A stretch of DNA of 64,000 nucleotides, taken from the NCBI GenBank assembly GCA_010093705.1, contig MU006105.1, positions 225,960-289,959 on the forward strand, in the 5' to 3' direction. The notes under the pieces were generated by a model. The model was not told the DNA's origin and made no database searches. It saw only the letters and a list, made by a program, of their open reading frames with translations. Source of the stretch: Patellaria atrata CBS 101060. Its lineage: Eukaryota; Ascomycota; Dothideomycetes; Patellariales; Patellariaceae. Positions 23,549 through 37,333 of the stretch are shown piece by piece. The position numbers and the translations under genes are program-made. Each line of letters begins with the position of its first letter. Position 1 is the first letter of the stretch.

Positions 23549-24022
23549 GGTAGACTGGGGATGAAACATGTATGGACAATGGTGGGAGTAGAAGTGGAAG
23601 TGGAAGTGGAAATCGTATTTGATTATTATGAGGAGATATATGCTTAGATTTAATGTCGACGCAGGGTGTGGTGTGGTGCGGTGCGGATATAGCTGGAATC
23701 GTAATTATAATCATATTATTCCACTTGACTGAGATGCAGATAAGGTTCCAGAAGATTGTCAGTAGAGATACGATGACCCATAGCCGAAGATGATAAAAAT
23801 ATATGATTGTCTAATGCCTATCTCCTCGTCCACTTCGCAAGTCGATCATGCAAAACGCTGATTACTGTTACGCCCCCCATTTTCCAAACGCCCGCCTCAC
23901 ATTGACAGACTCACTTCTTCAGCGCTAGACAAAGGCACTCTAATTGATAGCCAACCGGGGCCTTATACGCATAAATTCTTTCCCATCGCCCTCCACTTCC
24001 ACGGTCCCGTATCCCTCAATGT
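23549..24022. other. Convergent 3' intergenic region
   Basis: This lies between two convergent stop codons. It contains a short hexamer repeat (GGAAGT, about three copies near 23590-23611) and otherwise nothing recognised. Confidence 0.5.
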
Positions 24023-25856
24023 TTAAGAGTTGAGATAGTTGCGAATAGCACCTATAAACAGTATTAGCCCCTTCCCAGTAGATCACCGCAGCACCGCAAT
24101 CCCCCAAATCCAAATCTCAACACAATCGAACGGCAAAGGAGAACAATCACTCACCCTGCAACCGACCACTCACTTCCCCAACAGAATAAACCAAACTCTC
24201 CAAATCATCACCCGCCGTGATGCCGAACTTGCGCACGAAATCCCTCGCCGCACCCTCCAAATCGCTGTAATCCTCTCCTTGCTGCAGATCATCCTCGGGT
24301 CTGCCGAAATACGCATTACTCGAGATGCTCGTTGCGCCCTCGAAGTTCTGGAGCTGGCGTTTCGCTTCTGCCTGTGCGGCGGGATCGAAGTTATTACGAC
24401 CAAAGAACTCATCTGAAGAGATGCCCTTTTGGGTGCCGAATTTTTCCCGGGCGTAGCGTTCGGACTCTACAATTACCATGCAGTTAGTATATAGTCAACG
24501 GGGCAAAGTTGTTGTTGACCAGGTAATGTAGATAAGACAATATGGTAGATTTGTCTCTGGGAAGGGAAACGTACCATCCTGTGACGGGACAGGTTTTCCT
24601 ACAGCCCCGAATCCCATCTTCCTCGGCGCGGCAGCGGCCGGCTTCTTCCCGCCGATCTGTCCGAACCCCAACTTTCCCATCCCCATTCCCAGCCTCTCGA
24701 GCTCGCTATCACTCCTTTCGCGATTCTTGGCCGCAGCGCCGAAGCCGCCACGGGGTGGGCTGACAGGTGTCGGGGATACAATAGTGCTCTCGGCGGCTGC
24801 TTCCTTTTTAGCTTTAGCTGCTGCGGCCGCTACGGATTCTTCGTCTTCAGGGTCGTAGCCGAGTGTCGCAATGCGTTCAGCTTCCTCGCGGGCTTTCTTC
24901 TCTGCTTCTTCGAAGTCTAAACCGGTATCTGCGATCACTTTCTTTGCGCCTAGTTTTGTCTTCTTGCCGCCAAGAATATTGGCCTTGGGCCTGGCGGTGC
25001 CTGTGGCGGTCTTTCGAATCGCGGCAGAGGAGGTGGTAGTCCGAACGGGCGCAGGAGCCGGGCTAGAAGATTCGCCAGACAGTGGCGACTTGGGTCGTGC
25101 CCCTCCATTTGTAGGGGGGTTGAGGAATGGGGAGGCTTTGGAGTTTGAGGGGGTGCCTGTTCGCGAGGGAGGATTGCTAGGTCGCTTGATTGTCGGTTTG
25201 TCCCACGAAGAGAAGAAGTCATCCTCGCCAGCGTCTGTTTTAGGAGTGTTGGAACCCGAGCCGGGTGCGTCCTCTACGACGTCGGTGACTACTACTTCGT
25301 CGGGGTATCTGGTTGCATTAGACGGGTTCCGGTTGGGTTTTGTGGTGAGAGACTCACTGTTTCTGGTCTATAGCTACTCTCCTACTGAGTTCTTCTTTGT
25401 ATTTCGTTGCGGCGTTTGAGGTATATTTCACCTTAGGATCCTTGCTGGCCAACGCGGCGGAACCACCGTGAGATTGAAAGTATTTTGTAGCAGACTCATT
25501 CCCTCCAACTTTCATTATACGTAGTTGATCCCATTGCCAAACTATTGCCAAGTCGTCAGCGCAGCTGTCTAACATGCTGATCATTCCTACATACTGTCTA
25601 AATTCGTTGAGCGTACAAAGGAGATGTGGACGCCGAGATTTCGGTGGTTCGCGGAACAATCGAGGCATAGATAGATCCCAAATGGCACTGAGGACCATGT
25701 AGGGTTCTTTGCGTTGCAGTCGAAGCATACCTGTCGGAAATCGCGATCAGTATGGGGTATGGTAAAATAAGTAGCGGGAGTGTCTACCTTATTAGCGGGC
25801 TTAGTCTTTAGTTTCTCAAAGATTTTTTGAGACTCCGTTTTAGTGGCGAGGGCCAT
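24023..25856 (-). CDS. GLO3: ADP-ribosylation factor GTPase-activating protein, Glo3 type
   Basis: Glo3/ArfGAP2-3 proteins stimulate GTP hydrolysis by Arf1 on COPI vesicles in Golgi-to-ER retrieval. Six exons: 25856-25788, 25730-25595, 25541-25358, 25308-24575, 24466-24155 and 24051-24023, giving 487 aa. The Arf-GAP domain occupies about residues 1-120. Its zinc finger is Cys25, Cys28, Cys45, Cys48 (CFDC...CLDC), with the catalytic arginine in the following [12 protein letters not shown]. The middle is Ser/Pro/Ala-rich and disordered. The C-terminal motifs [10 protein letters not shown] and SISSNAYFG are the Glo3 repeats. The first intron (57 bases) is a multiple of three without a stop. The gene is divergent from the LrgB-like gene. 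Confidence 0.93.
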
Positions 25857-26164
25857 ATTTCAAGAGCAAGAGAGAGTATGTAATCAAATATTTTGAAAGA
25901 AGGGGAACCGTGATTATGGTGGAGGAAGAAGGCGATGTGATACCGTAGATGTCCAAAAGGTGTCTTTTGTCGTAGGGGTAAATTGCCAAGATTGTATTGA
26001 CGCACTGACCATATTCCTTTCAGCCCACCACATTTCTAGATCGCGAGTTGACGCTCCCTCCGAACGACTGCCGAGGGAACTATCTAATAACTCCAATTCC
26101 ACATCTTCGTGGCTACTGTTATTATAAAAAGATATGATCCTGTTGGAAATTACGAGTGATCATT
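25857..26164. promoter_or_regulatory. Divergent promoter, GLO3 / LrgB-like gene
   Basis: Only 308 bases separate the two start codons, so the promoters must overlap or abut. No distinctive motif was recognised. Confidence 0.5.
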
Positions 26165-28056
26165 ATGAGGGATGTATTGAATGATGTCTCAGAGTCAATC
26201 GTGCTGGTAAGTCGTCCAGATTGACGATCAAGGGGTTAGTTAGGTTGACTGATAAGAGCAGCTCACTCATTCATCATGGCATCGACTACTTGTATCTTGG
26301 GTTTATATACCAATTGGCTCAATTCTAATATTACTTGCTTGTTGGGGTGTTGATTCACTCATAAAAGTTATATCAATCTCCTTTCCTGCATCTGTAGCCT
26401 GTATGATAGTCCTGTTCTTCGCGTTAATCGGATCTGAAGGTGTTTTTGGAGAAAAGAAGACTAGATATGTAGTTCAACTACTTGATTACCCAGTAAATAT
26501 GACTACCTTTTGGTGCTTTCATCCTCCCATGCTTACTTCTTCATCAGTGTGGATTTTCATTACGCTGGATTAATGTTTTTTTCTCCCCATCATTTATTCT
26601 CCTACCCCTGAGTCCTGCAATCGGCGGTATGGAAATTGCCAAAATCATTGCCGTCCTGAGTCAGTATTCAAAGAAATAATATTCATATCCTTTATACTAA
26701 GCTCGTGACAGTCATCGGATATATAGTGATGTTCGTCGTGACTGCATACGGGGTACGCGGTCTTCAACGTGTCCTAGGGACTTCGAAAAGAGGAATGACT
26801 GAGAGAGCAGAGGAACTTGGAGCAGAAGATGACATTCCCTTGACAAACGTCAGAGATGAGTCTGCATCTACTGCTGCCTCTCTACATGACGATCAACCAC
26901 CTACCCCACCCACAGAAGAGGTTCAAGCTCCTCTCCTACAAGCTCCTTCGAGGGCACAGGATCCAAACGAGGTAATGGGTACTGGGGGTCCTCCCGATCA
27001 TATTCCAATAATTCCATCAAACGAAACACCTAGTCGGCTTCACCATGACTCTCTTCCACTTAATCGAGCTCAAAGGTGGGCGCAGTCCCTTAATGCGTAC
27101 CTCGATATCATTGTGCATGCCGTCATATTCCTCCTAATAGGCCTCCCGTTATACTACACCTCAAGGTACGCGATGCCCGCTCAGCTCGCATTGAACATTC
27201 TCACCTACTTCGCTGCTCTTTCCATCCCTGCAAGTTGGAGGCGGATGCTACACCCCGTTCTAGTATCTTCTCTCATCGCCGTCCCAAGTATTTGGATCAT
27301 GGCCATTATTGGTGGTGATAGTCTACACAACGGATTGAAGGCATACAAGACCGGTACACGGTATATCCAACTTTTGAACGGTGAGAAGGACCTACTCAAT
27401 CCCGGAGCGGGAGATATTTTCAGTACGATGCTGGATGTCAGTATCGTCGCGCTCGCCTTGCCCATGTTCCAGTACCGTAATGAACTAAAGCGTCACGTAC
27501 GTCTCCCTTCCAGTGCCCATTTCGTTACCGCTGATATCTGTAGTACTGGCCCATAATAATTCCTAGCGTGCTCCTCTCCGTCGGTTCATTATACGCATAT
27601 CCAACCGTGTGCCACGCATTGGGAATCGCACCCGCCAGATCTCTCGCATTCGCATCTCGTAGCCTCACCCTCGCTCTTGCACAACCCGCAACGCAAAACT
27701 TAGGAGGAGATCTCTCGCTCGTCGCTGTCCTTTGCCTTGTGAGTGGAATGATTGGGGTATTAGTAGCTCCTGCGGCGCTCAAATGGTTACGGATTCCAGA
27801 AGGTATGAATCTACCTTGGTGTTTGCACGGTGTGAGATGTAGGTGCTGATCCCGTGCAGATGACTACATCACCCGAGGAGTCACACTCGGGGCAAATTCT
27901 AGCGCCATTGCTACAGCATATCTTCTAACGAGCGACCCGAGAGCAGCGGCATTTAGTACTCTGTCCATGAGTCTATTTGGAACTGTAACCGTCGCTCTTA
28001 CATCCATACCAGCTGTTGTAAGACTTGTGGCCGGTTTGGCTGGATTGTCAACTTAG
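26165..28056 (+). CDS. LrgA/LrgB-like multipass membrane protein
   Basis: The protein combines an LrgA-like N-terminal half and an LrgB-like C-terminal half, as in plant plastidal glycolate/glycerate translocator 1 and fungal relatives. Six exons: 26165-26206, 26262-26492, 26548-26659, 26712-27496, 27544-27802 and 27860-28056, giving 541 aa. Hydrophobic segments include VYIPIGSILILLACW, VACMIVLFFALIG and INVFFSPSFILLPLSP. A polar acidic and Pro-rich linker of about 110 residues follows the GYIVMFVVTAYGV helix. The second half has FLLIGLPLYY, LNILTYFAALSIP, LVAVLCLVSGMIGVL and the LrgB signature region GVTLGANSSAIATAYLL near the end. The fungal substrate is unknown to me; transport of small organic acids is only an analogy. 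Confidence 0.85.
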
Positions 28057-29735
28057 AAGACCTACCAGATATCTCAGTCAAGCTCAAATGCGTTTTTGGT
28101 AGTCAATTAGAAATTGTTTTTAGCAGTTGTGCACTGTAAGGCCTTTGCGTCTCAATTATGTACTGTACCTCGTAACTTGATATATCGACTTTTATCTTCC
28201 ATACCCACCATAAGTAGTGCAGTTATACTCGTACTTCAACCCAACCAAACCAAACTCCCGATCTCGTGGAGTCGGCCACAGGTCCTGTCTCCCCGCTTCC
28301 TATCCTAACCCTCTAGCGCAAAACCCAAAAACATCAAAAAAACCACAAACTTCATCGGCAGCAAGTCCACCTCCGACAAGACGTTCGAACTTCGCAAAAT
28401 GCAAATGTTCACATTTGAAATAGTCTCATTCTCTCCCATATCCAATTGGATAAACATATAATCTTACCCTAAGGTGGTAAACCATTTCTCCGATCAACAT
28501 CTCGGACGTCACTCTTAGCTTTTGCCCTCATCGTGATCGACATCTACATCATCCACGATCTGAGAAATCCCATACCGCATGTAGCGCAATCGTCGATACC
28601 TACAAACTTCCTCCTTCCCCTAAACTACCGAGAATTATCACACTCAGATCCGCACACGGACCGAGATCGTAGGCACGAGTCTCTCGTCGGAGGGAAAGCC
28701 AAGGGGTTCGAAGACGTTCGATGGCTTTTGGGAAAATTGCTTGTTTGGGGGTATGTCGTGTTTCTGCGTAAGGTGCTGTACTGTGCGCGGGCTGTTGTGG
28801 CGAGCGTGGCTTCAGACGTTAGATTGCTTATCTGCTCTGATGAGACTGTAAGGGATCGTGACGGGACGGGATTCTGCCCTATTTGACATCTGTCCTATTT
28901 GTGAAATGTCGTGAATGTATACTAAGGTACGTACTGGACGTGATACCCCCCCTTAGCGTGTATGTGAGTAAGGTATCTGAGGAAAGATCTCCCTACCGTC
29001 TCACTTTGGTAGATTAGGAGATATCACGTGGGAAACTCGTCCGTAGAGGATGTTTTTGTACCTGTTATTTGAGATACTAGATAGCGAGACCCGCGATAAC
29101 TGTCCGTTATAATGGTATAGCAGATTTTGAGTCCCCATACCACTCACATCTTGAGGAAGTACCTTGGTCCAAATTTTCTTCCATCCACTCGGGGACTGAA
29201 ATGATAAGGTATTGCTTGATGTGGGATGGGAGGTATATGAGCGTCTCAAATCGCGGTTGCCCAGATAGATAGTGCGCTGTTTCCTTAATAGGTAGTTCGC
29301 CAAATCACTATACTGCACAACAACGCTTTCTCCAGGTCCTGATGTGAGAGGAGAATCTTGACATTAAAATCTCGTAGTATCCTATTCTATATTACACAAG
29401 CGCGCGGCGACCATCTCCTCGTTTTACGAGAATAGATAGCTGCCTGGAACAACTTCGCGCGCTTTTTCCACCCTTGTCCCCTCAAGACATCCCCCCTACT
29501 CAAATAGAAGAGATAACACAGAAAAGGGGAACTCGATGAGCTCGATCCTACAAGATCTTCATAACGCTCGGAGAAGAGAAATAAACGTACAAGAAAAGAA
29601 AATCGCCGCTTCCCGACTTCATAAATAAGAGTCGAGATTCAGGAAATGATGAGACAAGCAGACCACCGAACGACCAAGATATGCAACCAACGCTTTTTAG
29701 ACAAGACAACAGAAACTCTAGAGGTTAGGGTATAT
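28057..29735. other. Convergent intergenic region, no supported gene
   Basis: This 1.7 kb lies between the stop codons of the LrgB-like gene and SSC1. A 117-codon plus-strand frame at 28533-28886 and a 105-codon minus-strand frame at 29001-29318 match no family I know and have no flanking exons I can support. The right-hand few hundred bases are probably the SSC1 3' UTR. Confidence 0.45.
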
Positions 29736-31852
<2,117 letters not shown>

Positions 31853-33289
31853 GATAGCGCGGGAAAACTAATATTAAGATGCTTCCTAAGGGATTGAAGC
31901 AATACAAGAGGCTTGAATAGATGGAGGGATGAATTAAATGGGTGGCGTGGATGGGAAGTAGAAGAATTGGATGGTCAGGTAGATGCAGCGATGGAAATAT
32001 AGATGGATTCCAGGAGAGGTTCGGCTTTGGGACAAAATTTTAGAAGAGAAGGCGGTAGAAGCTCCTGCCCTGGTGATGCTCCAATTGGTCGACTCTCCGC
32101 ACAGAATCCTCGGCACTCTGGGCACCTGGACTATCATCAACTCTCTCTTCTATTGACACCATTTCGACGACCCAAAGACAAATCTCCGAACTCGATTGTT
32201 ATATCGTGGACAGCTCGAATATATTGTCCTCCAGCGAGACTTCTTTGATGGACTCTAACCAGATTAATAAAAGAACCGTAACAAACTGATAGGAGTTACG
32301 ACAAAACGGACTTTATTGGGCTCATATCGCAATCCAGGAAAGTAGACGGGCCTCAAAACACATTTTAAAGAGCCTCAGGATATAGTATTATAAGAAGTGC
32401 TGGGACGGTCACCGTGGCCATTTGCTATGGGTTCACATCGGGAACTTGAATAGGAAATACATTTAAAGAGAGGACCAAGGGCTCAGATCGAAGACTTCAG
32501 AGCCAATGTCTAGCCATGACTATGCCGTCTGTCAGTCTAGATGATCAAGAGTATAGCAACGTCTTCGCAATCTTAGTGGAATCGTTCTCACTCTCATGCT
32601 CGGCTCGTCTGATAGCTTGAAAGCTCATCATCAAGACGATAACTTCAGGGGCCTAGAAAAGATTCATATACATATCAACATAGTCATAGAGAAGAGAGAG
32701 AGTCTCTAATAGTGGAATATCCTCTCAGATCAGAGAAATGACGTGACATGATCCAACGCCTTGCTTGAATTCTCTCATAATATCCATAGCAATTCAATGC
32801 TTTAGCAAAGTTTTTCATGTAAGGTGGTCGATATCACAAGATTTATGTTAAGGAGCAACGGGGATTCATGTCAAATAATACCCCTTATGAGAGCTCGTCG
32901 ACTTTTCATGTCGGAGAATAAATAGGTTATACTGCTGTGATATTTTTCGTATCCTCTAGCTATTAGAAATTGTATCATTGAGCATGGGTGGTCAGGGATA
33001 CACTTGATGGCCAACTCTGCAGATACATAAATTCTAGGCAGAACAATAATATGAGACTGATACTCACAATTGAATATCTTTTTTCACCAAAAGTATACCT
33101 CTTGTGAGCCAACTGGATTGAATTCATACAGGCGAGTAAGAGTCCTCTTATGGCCGGACTATAATCGGCATCAACTCGGTATTGGGACTAGCCAAGAGCA
33201 ATGACCTCTGTTTCCCTCTCCGCTTTTCGGGCTCATTGTATTAACATTATATACTATTAATCAGCTCCCGATCCTCAACAATCACATCA
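31853..33289. promoter_or_regulatory. SSC1 upstream region and gene-free stretch
   Basis: This 1.4 kb lies upstream of SSC1 and ends at the tRNA. Nothing coding was recognised. Candidate heat-shock half-sites (TTC, GAA) near 31950-32070 do not fall in the regular 5-base alternating pattern. Several short TATA-like AT stretches occur toward 33240, just before the tRNA. Confidence 0.45.
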
Positions 33290-33382
33290 TCCCCCGTGGC
33301 CAAGCTGGTTAAGGCGACAGACTGTTATCCACCTAAGGATTCCGCAATCTGGAGGTCGCTAGTTCGACTCTAGCCGGGGGAG
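33290..33382 (+). tRNA. tRNA-Asn (GTT) with a 19-base intron
   Basis: A seven-base acceptor stem TCCCCCG/CGGGGGA closes the molecule. The D arm is GCC...GGC with the A-box-like TGGCCAAGCTGG. The T arm GCTAG-TTCGACT-CTAGC has a perfect five-base stem and carries the B box. The anticodon loop reads C T G T T A, giving anticodon GTT. The intron sits one base after the anticodon at about 33328-33346, the canonical place. The mature length is 74 bases. The outermost anticodon-stem pair (A-G) is a mismatch, so the intron edge could shift slightly. A T-rich terminator follows. Confidence 0.85.
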
Positions 33383-33388
33383 ATCAAC

Positions 33389-33402
33389 TTTTGTTTCTTT
33401 TT
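33389..33402 (+). terminator. RNA polymerase III terminator of tRNA-Asn
   Basis: T runs of four and five (TTTTGTTTCTTTTT) start seven bases after the tRNA end, as expected for polymerase III termination. Confidence 0.75.
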
Positions 33403-33946
33403 GCACTTCTGTGCACTAGTTACTTACCTCAAACCTTTTCTTTTTGAGCATTTTGCACAGTATATACATACATACCTTTAAATTAGCCTCTCTCTTTCTG
33501 CTTGATAATCGAGGGTTGATGTTACTACGAAATTATATAGAATTCTCATTGTACACCAATAGAAGCATACGGAGTTTAACAAATGTGAGGTTTTACCCCC
33601 ACGTGATGAAGTTGTGGCTACTCCAAAGCCATCCTCGAATCATACTTGACTGTAACACCAAACAACAAAGACCCAAGCTGTGACAGTTGTCCCTTGGTGA
33701 CAACCCTCTTCACCACTCCACCCCTTGATGCATCTAGTTCGACACGTAGAAATATATTTCGTGAATGCGACTCCTTGACTCTCACCTCGACTACTGACGT
33801 AGTAGCCACCCGTAAACTCTTGACGGTTTCCTATGCCCTGCCGAGTGCCTCCATTCACTTATTAAAAAGGCTCCCACTACCACCTCACTCTCTGAACTCT
33901 TCCTCACTGGCCCGAATGAGAGACTTTACTCCCAAACAACTCCATC
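33403..33946. promoter_or_regulatory. Upstream region of the WD/DUF2415 gene
   Basis: These 544 bases lie between the tRNA terminator and the WD gene. Overlapping short frames on both strands (33618-34026) are not supported. Pyrimidine-rich sequence just before the ATG suggests the 5' leader. Confidence 0.45.
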
Positions 33947-36319
33947 ATGGCAGTCGACGATTACCTGTATGCTATGCTCACCCGACGCTTCCCTCATCTT
34001 CATCAGCTAACCGCGCCATTCATTAGGTGTAGAGACACTGACGACCTCGTCTTGCCCGCGAAAACCTTCTATCCCGTTCAGATACCTATCGCGTAACGTC
34101 ACCGATACCCTATCCACCACGATGTATGCTAACGGTTAGGGAGGCATTATCAATTGCGCCACTTCATAAACTCACCTGAACCCGGCTTGATATACTACGC
34201 GGCTGGAGCAGACATCTACTGCTTGAACATAAAAAAGAAACAGAGATCGCATGTCGCCGCACTACCATTCGAAGCTAGGTGTACCGCTGCTGGATATGGC
34301 TGGGTTTGTGTTGGTGGAGAAACCAACGGTGATTTTGCTTCAGTCAAGATTGACTGCACCGCATCATATGCATATCCTGCAGATGTAGATACTATGTTAC
34401 CACTAGATCTGGGAACAAGTAATCGAACTACATCATCACTTCATTCAAGAATTTCTCCACTCGTCCAAGTCGAGAGAATTGGCGAAGACATTGTCAACTC
34501 AATATCAATTCATAAGCTTCCAGGAGACCGTGAAGGCACCCCTGATGAGGTTGTCGCCATTCTTACCAACAATGATAAGACCGTCCGCATCTATTCTCTC
34601 ACACAATCTAAAGAGACAGAAGTGCTAGAATTACCATTCCCCATGAATCACGCCACCATCTCTCCTAACGGTCGATTACTCGTAGCGGTGGGTGACTATC
34701 AGCAAGCTTACTTTTACGAACGAGGGAAGACAATTCGACTCTCCTCATCAAAATCCGTTGACGTAGGGCATGCTTGGTCTTTGATTCAAGTTATTCAGCT
34801 TCATGTTCCACCTCCCACCAGTGTCACCGGTTATTTCACCACCGCCTGGTCACCATCTGGAAGTCTATGTGCGGTTGCCTCAGAATGTGGATATATCACA
34901 ATCTTCGATACTGATATGTTGTCTAATGTCGAAACTGGTGAAGAGGCGATAGTTCAAATAGTCAAGTCTTCTCGTGCAGATACACAGTACGGTCCTGGTT
35001 CAGTCCGCACAATGTGTTTCGCACCCCGACCGCTCGACCTACTGATTTGGAGCGAAGATCAAGGTCGGATTTGCATATCGGATTTACGAACTGGCCTCAA
35101 GACAAAGCAAGTCATCATCCTCGATCCGGAAGAAGAAGGAGTTGAACGCGTGGAGGTTTCTGAATCTCCAGCCGACTCTATCCGGGATCCTCAGCTTCCC
35201 CTGAGCGAAGAAGCAGACTTTATTCGGCGCTACCAGCGGGCCCTTAATGCTGGAGGAAACGATGCAGCAACGGCTGTTGCTACGGACTACATCGAACGAT
35301 TTGGTGGACGGGTTCCCGGACGTCATACAGTGGACATGTCACGAGCAACACCCCTGGTCCCACCAGGCCCACCGGGTGTCGTCGAGATGGACGATGATCC
35401 TAACGGACTCACTTCACAGGAACGTCAGATTCTAGAAGCCATTCGTGTTACCAGAGAGCGGGACCACGACCGTATCCGCCGCGCAATGCCCCGTAGCGTC
35501 AACTACATATACGGCGACAACAGGCCAGCCCAGAATTCGAACACCCCACCACTGAATACTGAAGCAGTCACCACTGCTCGGCCAGAACCCAGTGGACCCC
35601 TTCCACCATCTCTCCGCGAGTATCTCACCGAACGCGCCCAACAAGCCATATCCCGTGCGGCCAATCCTCCTCCAGCTCCCTCCAGCCGGGCATTTCATGA
35701 TCGCAGAGCAGCTTTGCAAGCCCGCACTGGCGCTGACCCTGTACCACCTCACGGCCGCTCCGCCGATGGCATTCCAATCACCACTACCACCTCCCTCGAC
35801 GCTTGGCGCACCATCGAAGCCGCTATGCGTCGTCCCCCAACCACAACTTCTTCACCCTTAGCACGAGACTGGGGTTTCCTCCCCGAAACCAACAACATTT
35901 TTGCTCGGGCCAGAGCCCTGGAGCAAGAAACAGCTGCTGCCCTTGCGGCGGCAAATGCGACTGCGAATATTACGGCGAATGCTACGTCGAATGCTACGGC
36001 GAACGCCACGACGAATGCTACTGGCCTAGCGACGGCGAACGCCACAGCGAATGCAGCCCTGGAACCTGCAACCTTACGTCGCATTCAGCGTTACGCTAGG
36101 GCTCATGAACGTGGAGCTAGCCACGAGGTTAGTCTGTTGCGACGTGCTCCAGCGGTGGGCAGTCGCAGGATTTGGCTGCCTCAAGCCGGACTTAGGACTG
36201 CTGGACTGGCAATGAGTGAAGATGGTAGGAGCTTGTATGCCGGCACCGAGGAGGGCATCTTTGTTATTGGTGTCGATATCTGCAGGAGAAAGGTTATGCC
36301 CGCTGTGGAAATGAGGTAG
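33947..36319 (+). CDS. WD-repeat protein with DUF2415 motif
   Basis: This is a fungal beta-propeller protein of unknown function. Three exons, 33947-33966, 34027-34092 and 34144-36319, give 753 aa beginning MAVDDYLCRDTDDLVLPAKT. Splicing joins FYPVQIPIA to HYQLRHFINSPEPG, which fits the family's N-terminus. Propeller-like strands occupy about residues 40-350 (GYGWVCVGGE, ATISPNGRLLVAVGDYQ, GYFTTAWSPSGSLCAVASE). The DUF2415-type segment lies near residues 313-360 (DLLIWSEDQGRICISDLRTG). After it come about 280 disordered residues rich in Pro, Arg and Ala with an Asn-Ala-Thr repeat. A final strand (GRSLYAGTEEGIFVIGVDIC) probably closes the propeller. The acceptor of intron 2 was chosen as the one keeping frame; a nearer TAG does not. 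Family naming is from memory. Confidence 0.76.
35955..36058 (+). repeat. In-frame Asn-Ala-Thr minisatellite in the WD gene
   Basis: Degenerate repeats of a GCGAATGCTACG-like unit encode about 30 residues built from Asn, Ala and Thr (NATANITANATSNATANATT). Copies differ at several positions, so the tract is not freshly expanded. It sits in the disordered linker. Confidence 0.8.
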
Positions 36320-37319
36320 ATATCTGGATGATACGGAAGAGATAAGTTCGATGGTGAACAAGTTGACAGGAAGCATTGGGTCTACATTCTCCCTCTTTTC
36401 TTTGGACAGCTCTTCCCGTTCCTACTTCTCCTATTCGCTTTTCCTGTACCCTCCATCTCATCATTTGATGGCGTCTGGCATACTCTCCTTTTCTCCCTTT
36501 GTGTTTACATATTTCCCCTTCCTCATGTCTTGACCCTGCTTTTCGACCTCTCATATTTGAGTGTCTTACAGCTACGTCCTTTCAAACGGGCTCTACTCAG
36601 TTCAGTATGATTGATGGAATATGATGGTGGTCTTTATGTATATTATGATACGTACGGCGCTTCTTCTAGCTATGAAAAGCTCACTTGCTTTGGAAAGGCG
36701 CAGGAGTTGACAGTTGGTAGTAGGAATGATAATATATTCAAATCGTGTGCTGTTTTAGTCACTGACGTACTTTTGGATCTTAATGTAATGCCACGGGTCC
36801 CTGAACCCTTTTGTCTTTTCAAGACCCGTCATATCTCGCTCCCCGTTCCCATCTCCCATCTCCTCCCTATTCCCATGATCCCCCTCCGTCCCCGCTTCTC
36901 ACATTGCACGACGCTTTCGATCCCGAATATCTCCCTCTAACTAAATAAGTGTCTTACTCTCCTTATCCGGTACTTTTCTTTCACCCTTTCCACCTTACCT
37001 CGCTCCCGCAGCTATTTTCATCGCTAATATGATGTCCTAGGCACCCACGCGCCATCTCCCATCCCCCTATCTCTCTACTCTGTATTCATCTACTTATTAC
37101 TCCACTCCTCACTCCCACCTCACTACGCCTCCTAACACCACAACTCCCCCATATTTACTAATCTCACCGCTCTATCTCCCCCCTCTAAGAAGTGACCGAC
37201 CAACTTATCCTACACCTACACCCACGATCCCCTCCCATCCCCATAGCAAGCCCAACAACTCTCAGAGGAATATGACCAAGCCAATAGTTCTCTCACCAAT
37301 CATTTATCCTATCATGTTT

Positions 37320-37333
37320 CTATACCGGTATAG
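37320..37333. repeat. Perfect 14-base palindrome CTATACCGGTATAG
   Basis: The sequence equals its own reverse complement over 14 bases. It contains CGGTATA, which recurs on the plus strand at 37403, 37509 and 37745. Confidence 0.8.

Noticed and set aside
28533-28886. A 117-codon hypothetical gene downstream of the LrgB-like gene
   Set aside because: No recognisable domain, odd composition, and it lies in a convergent 3' region.
31940-32075. Heat-shock element upstream of SSC1
   Set aside because: TTC and GAA words are present but not in alternating 5-base spacing.
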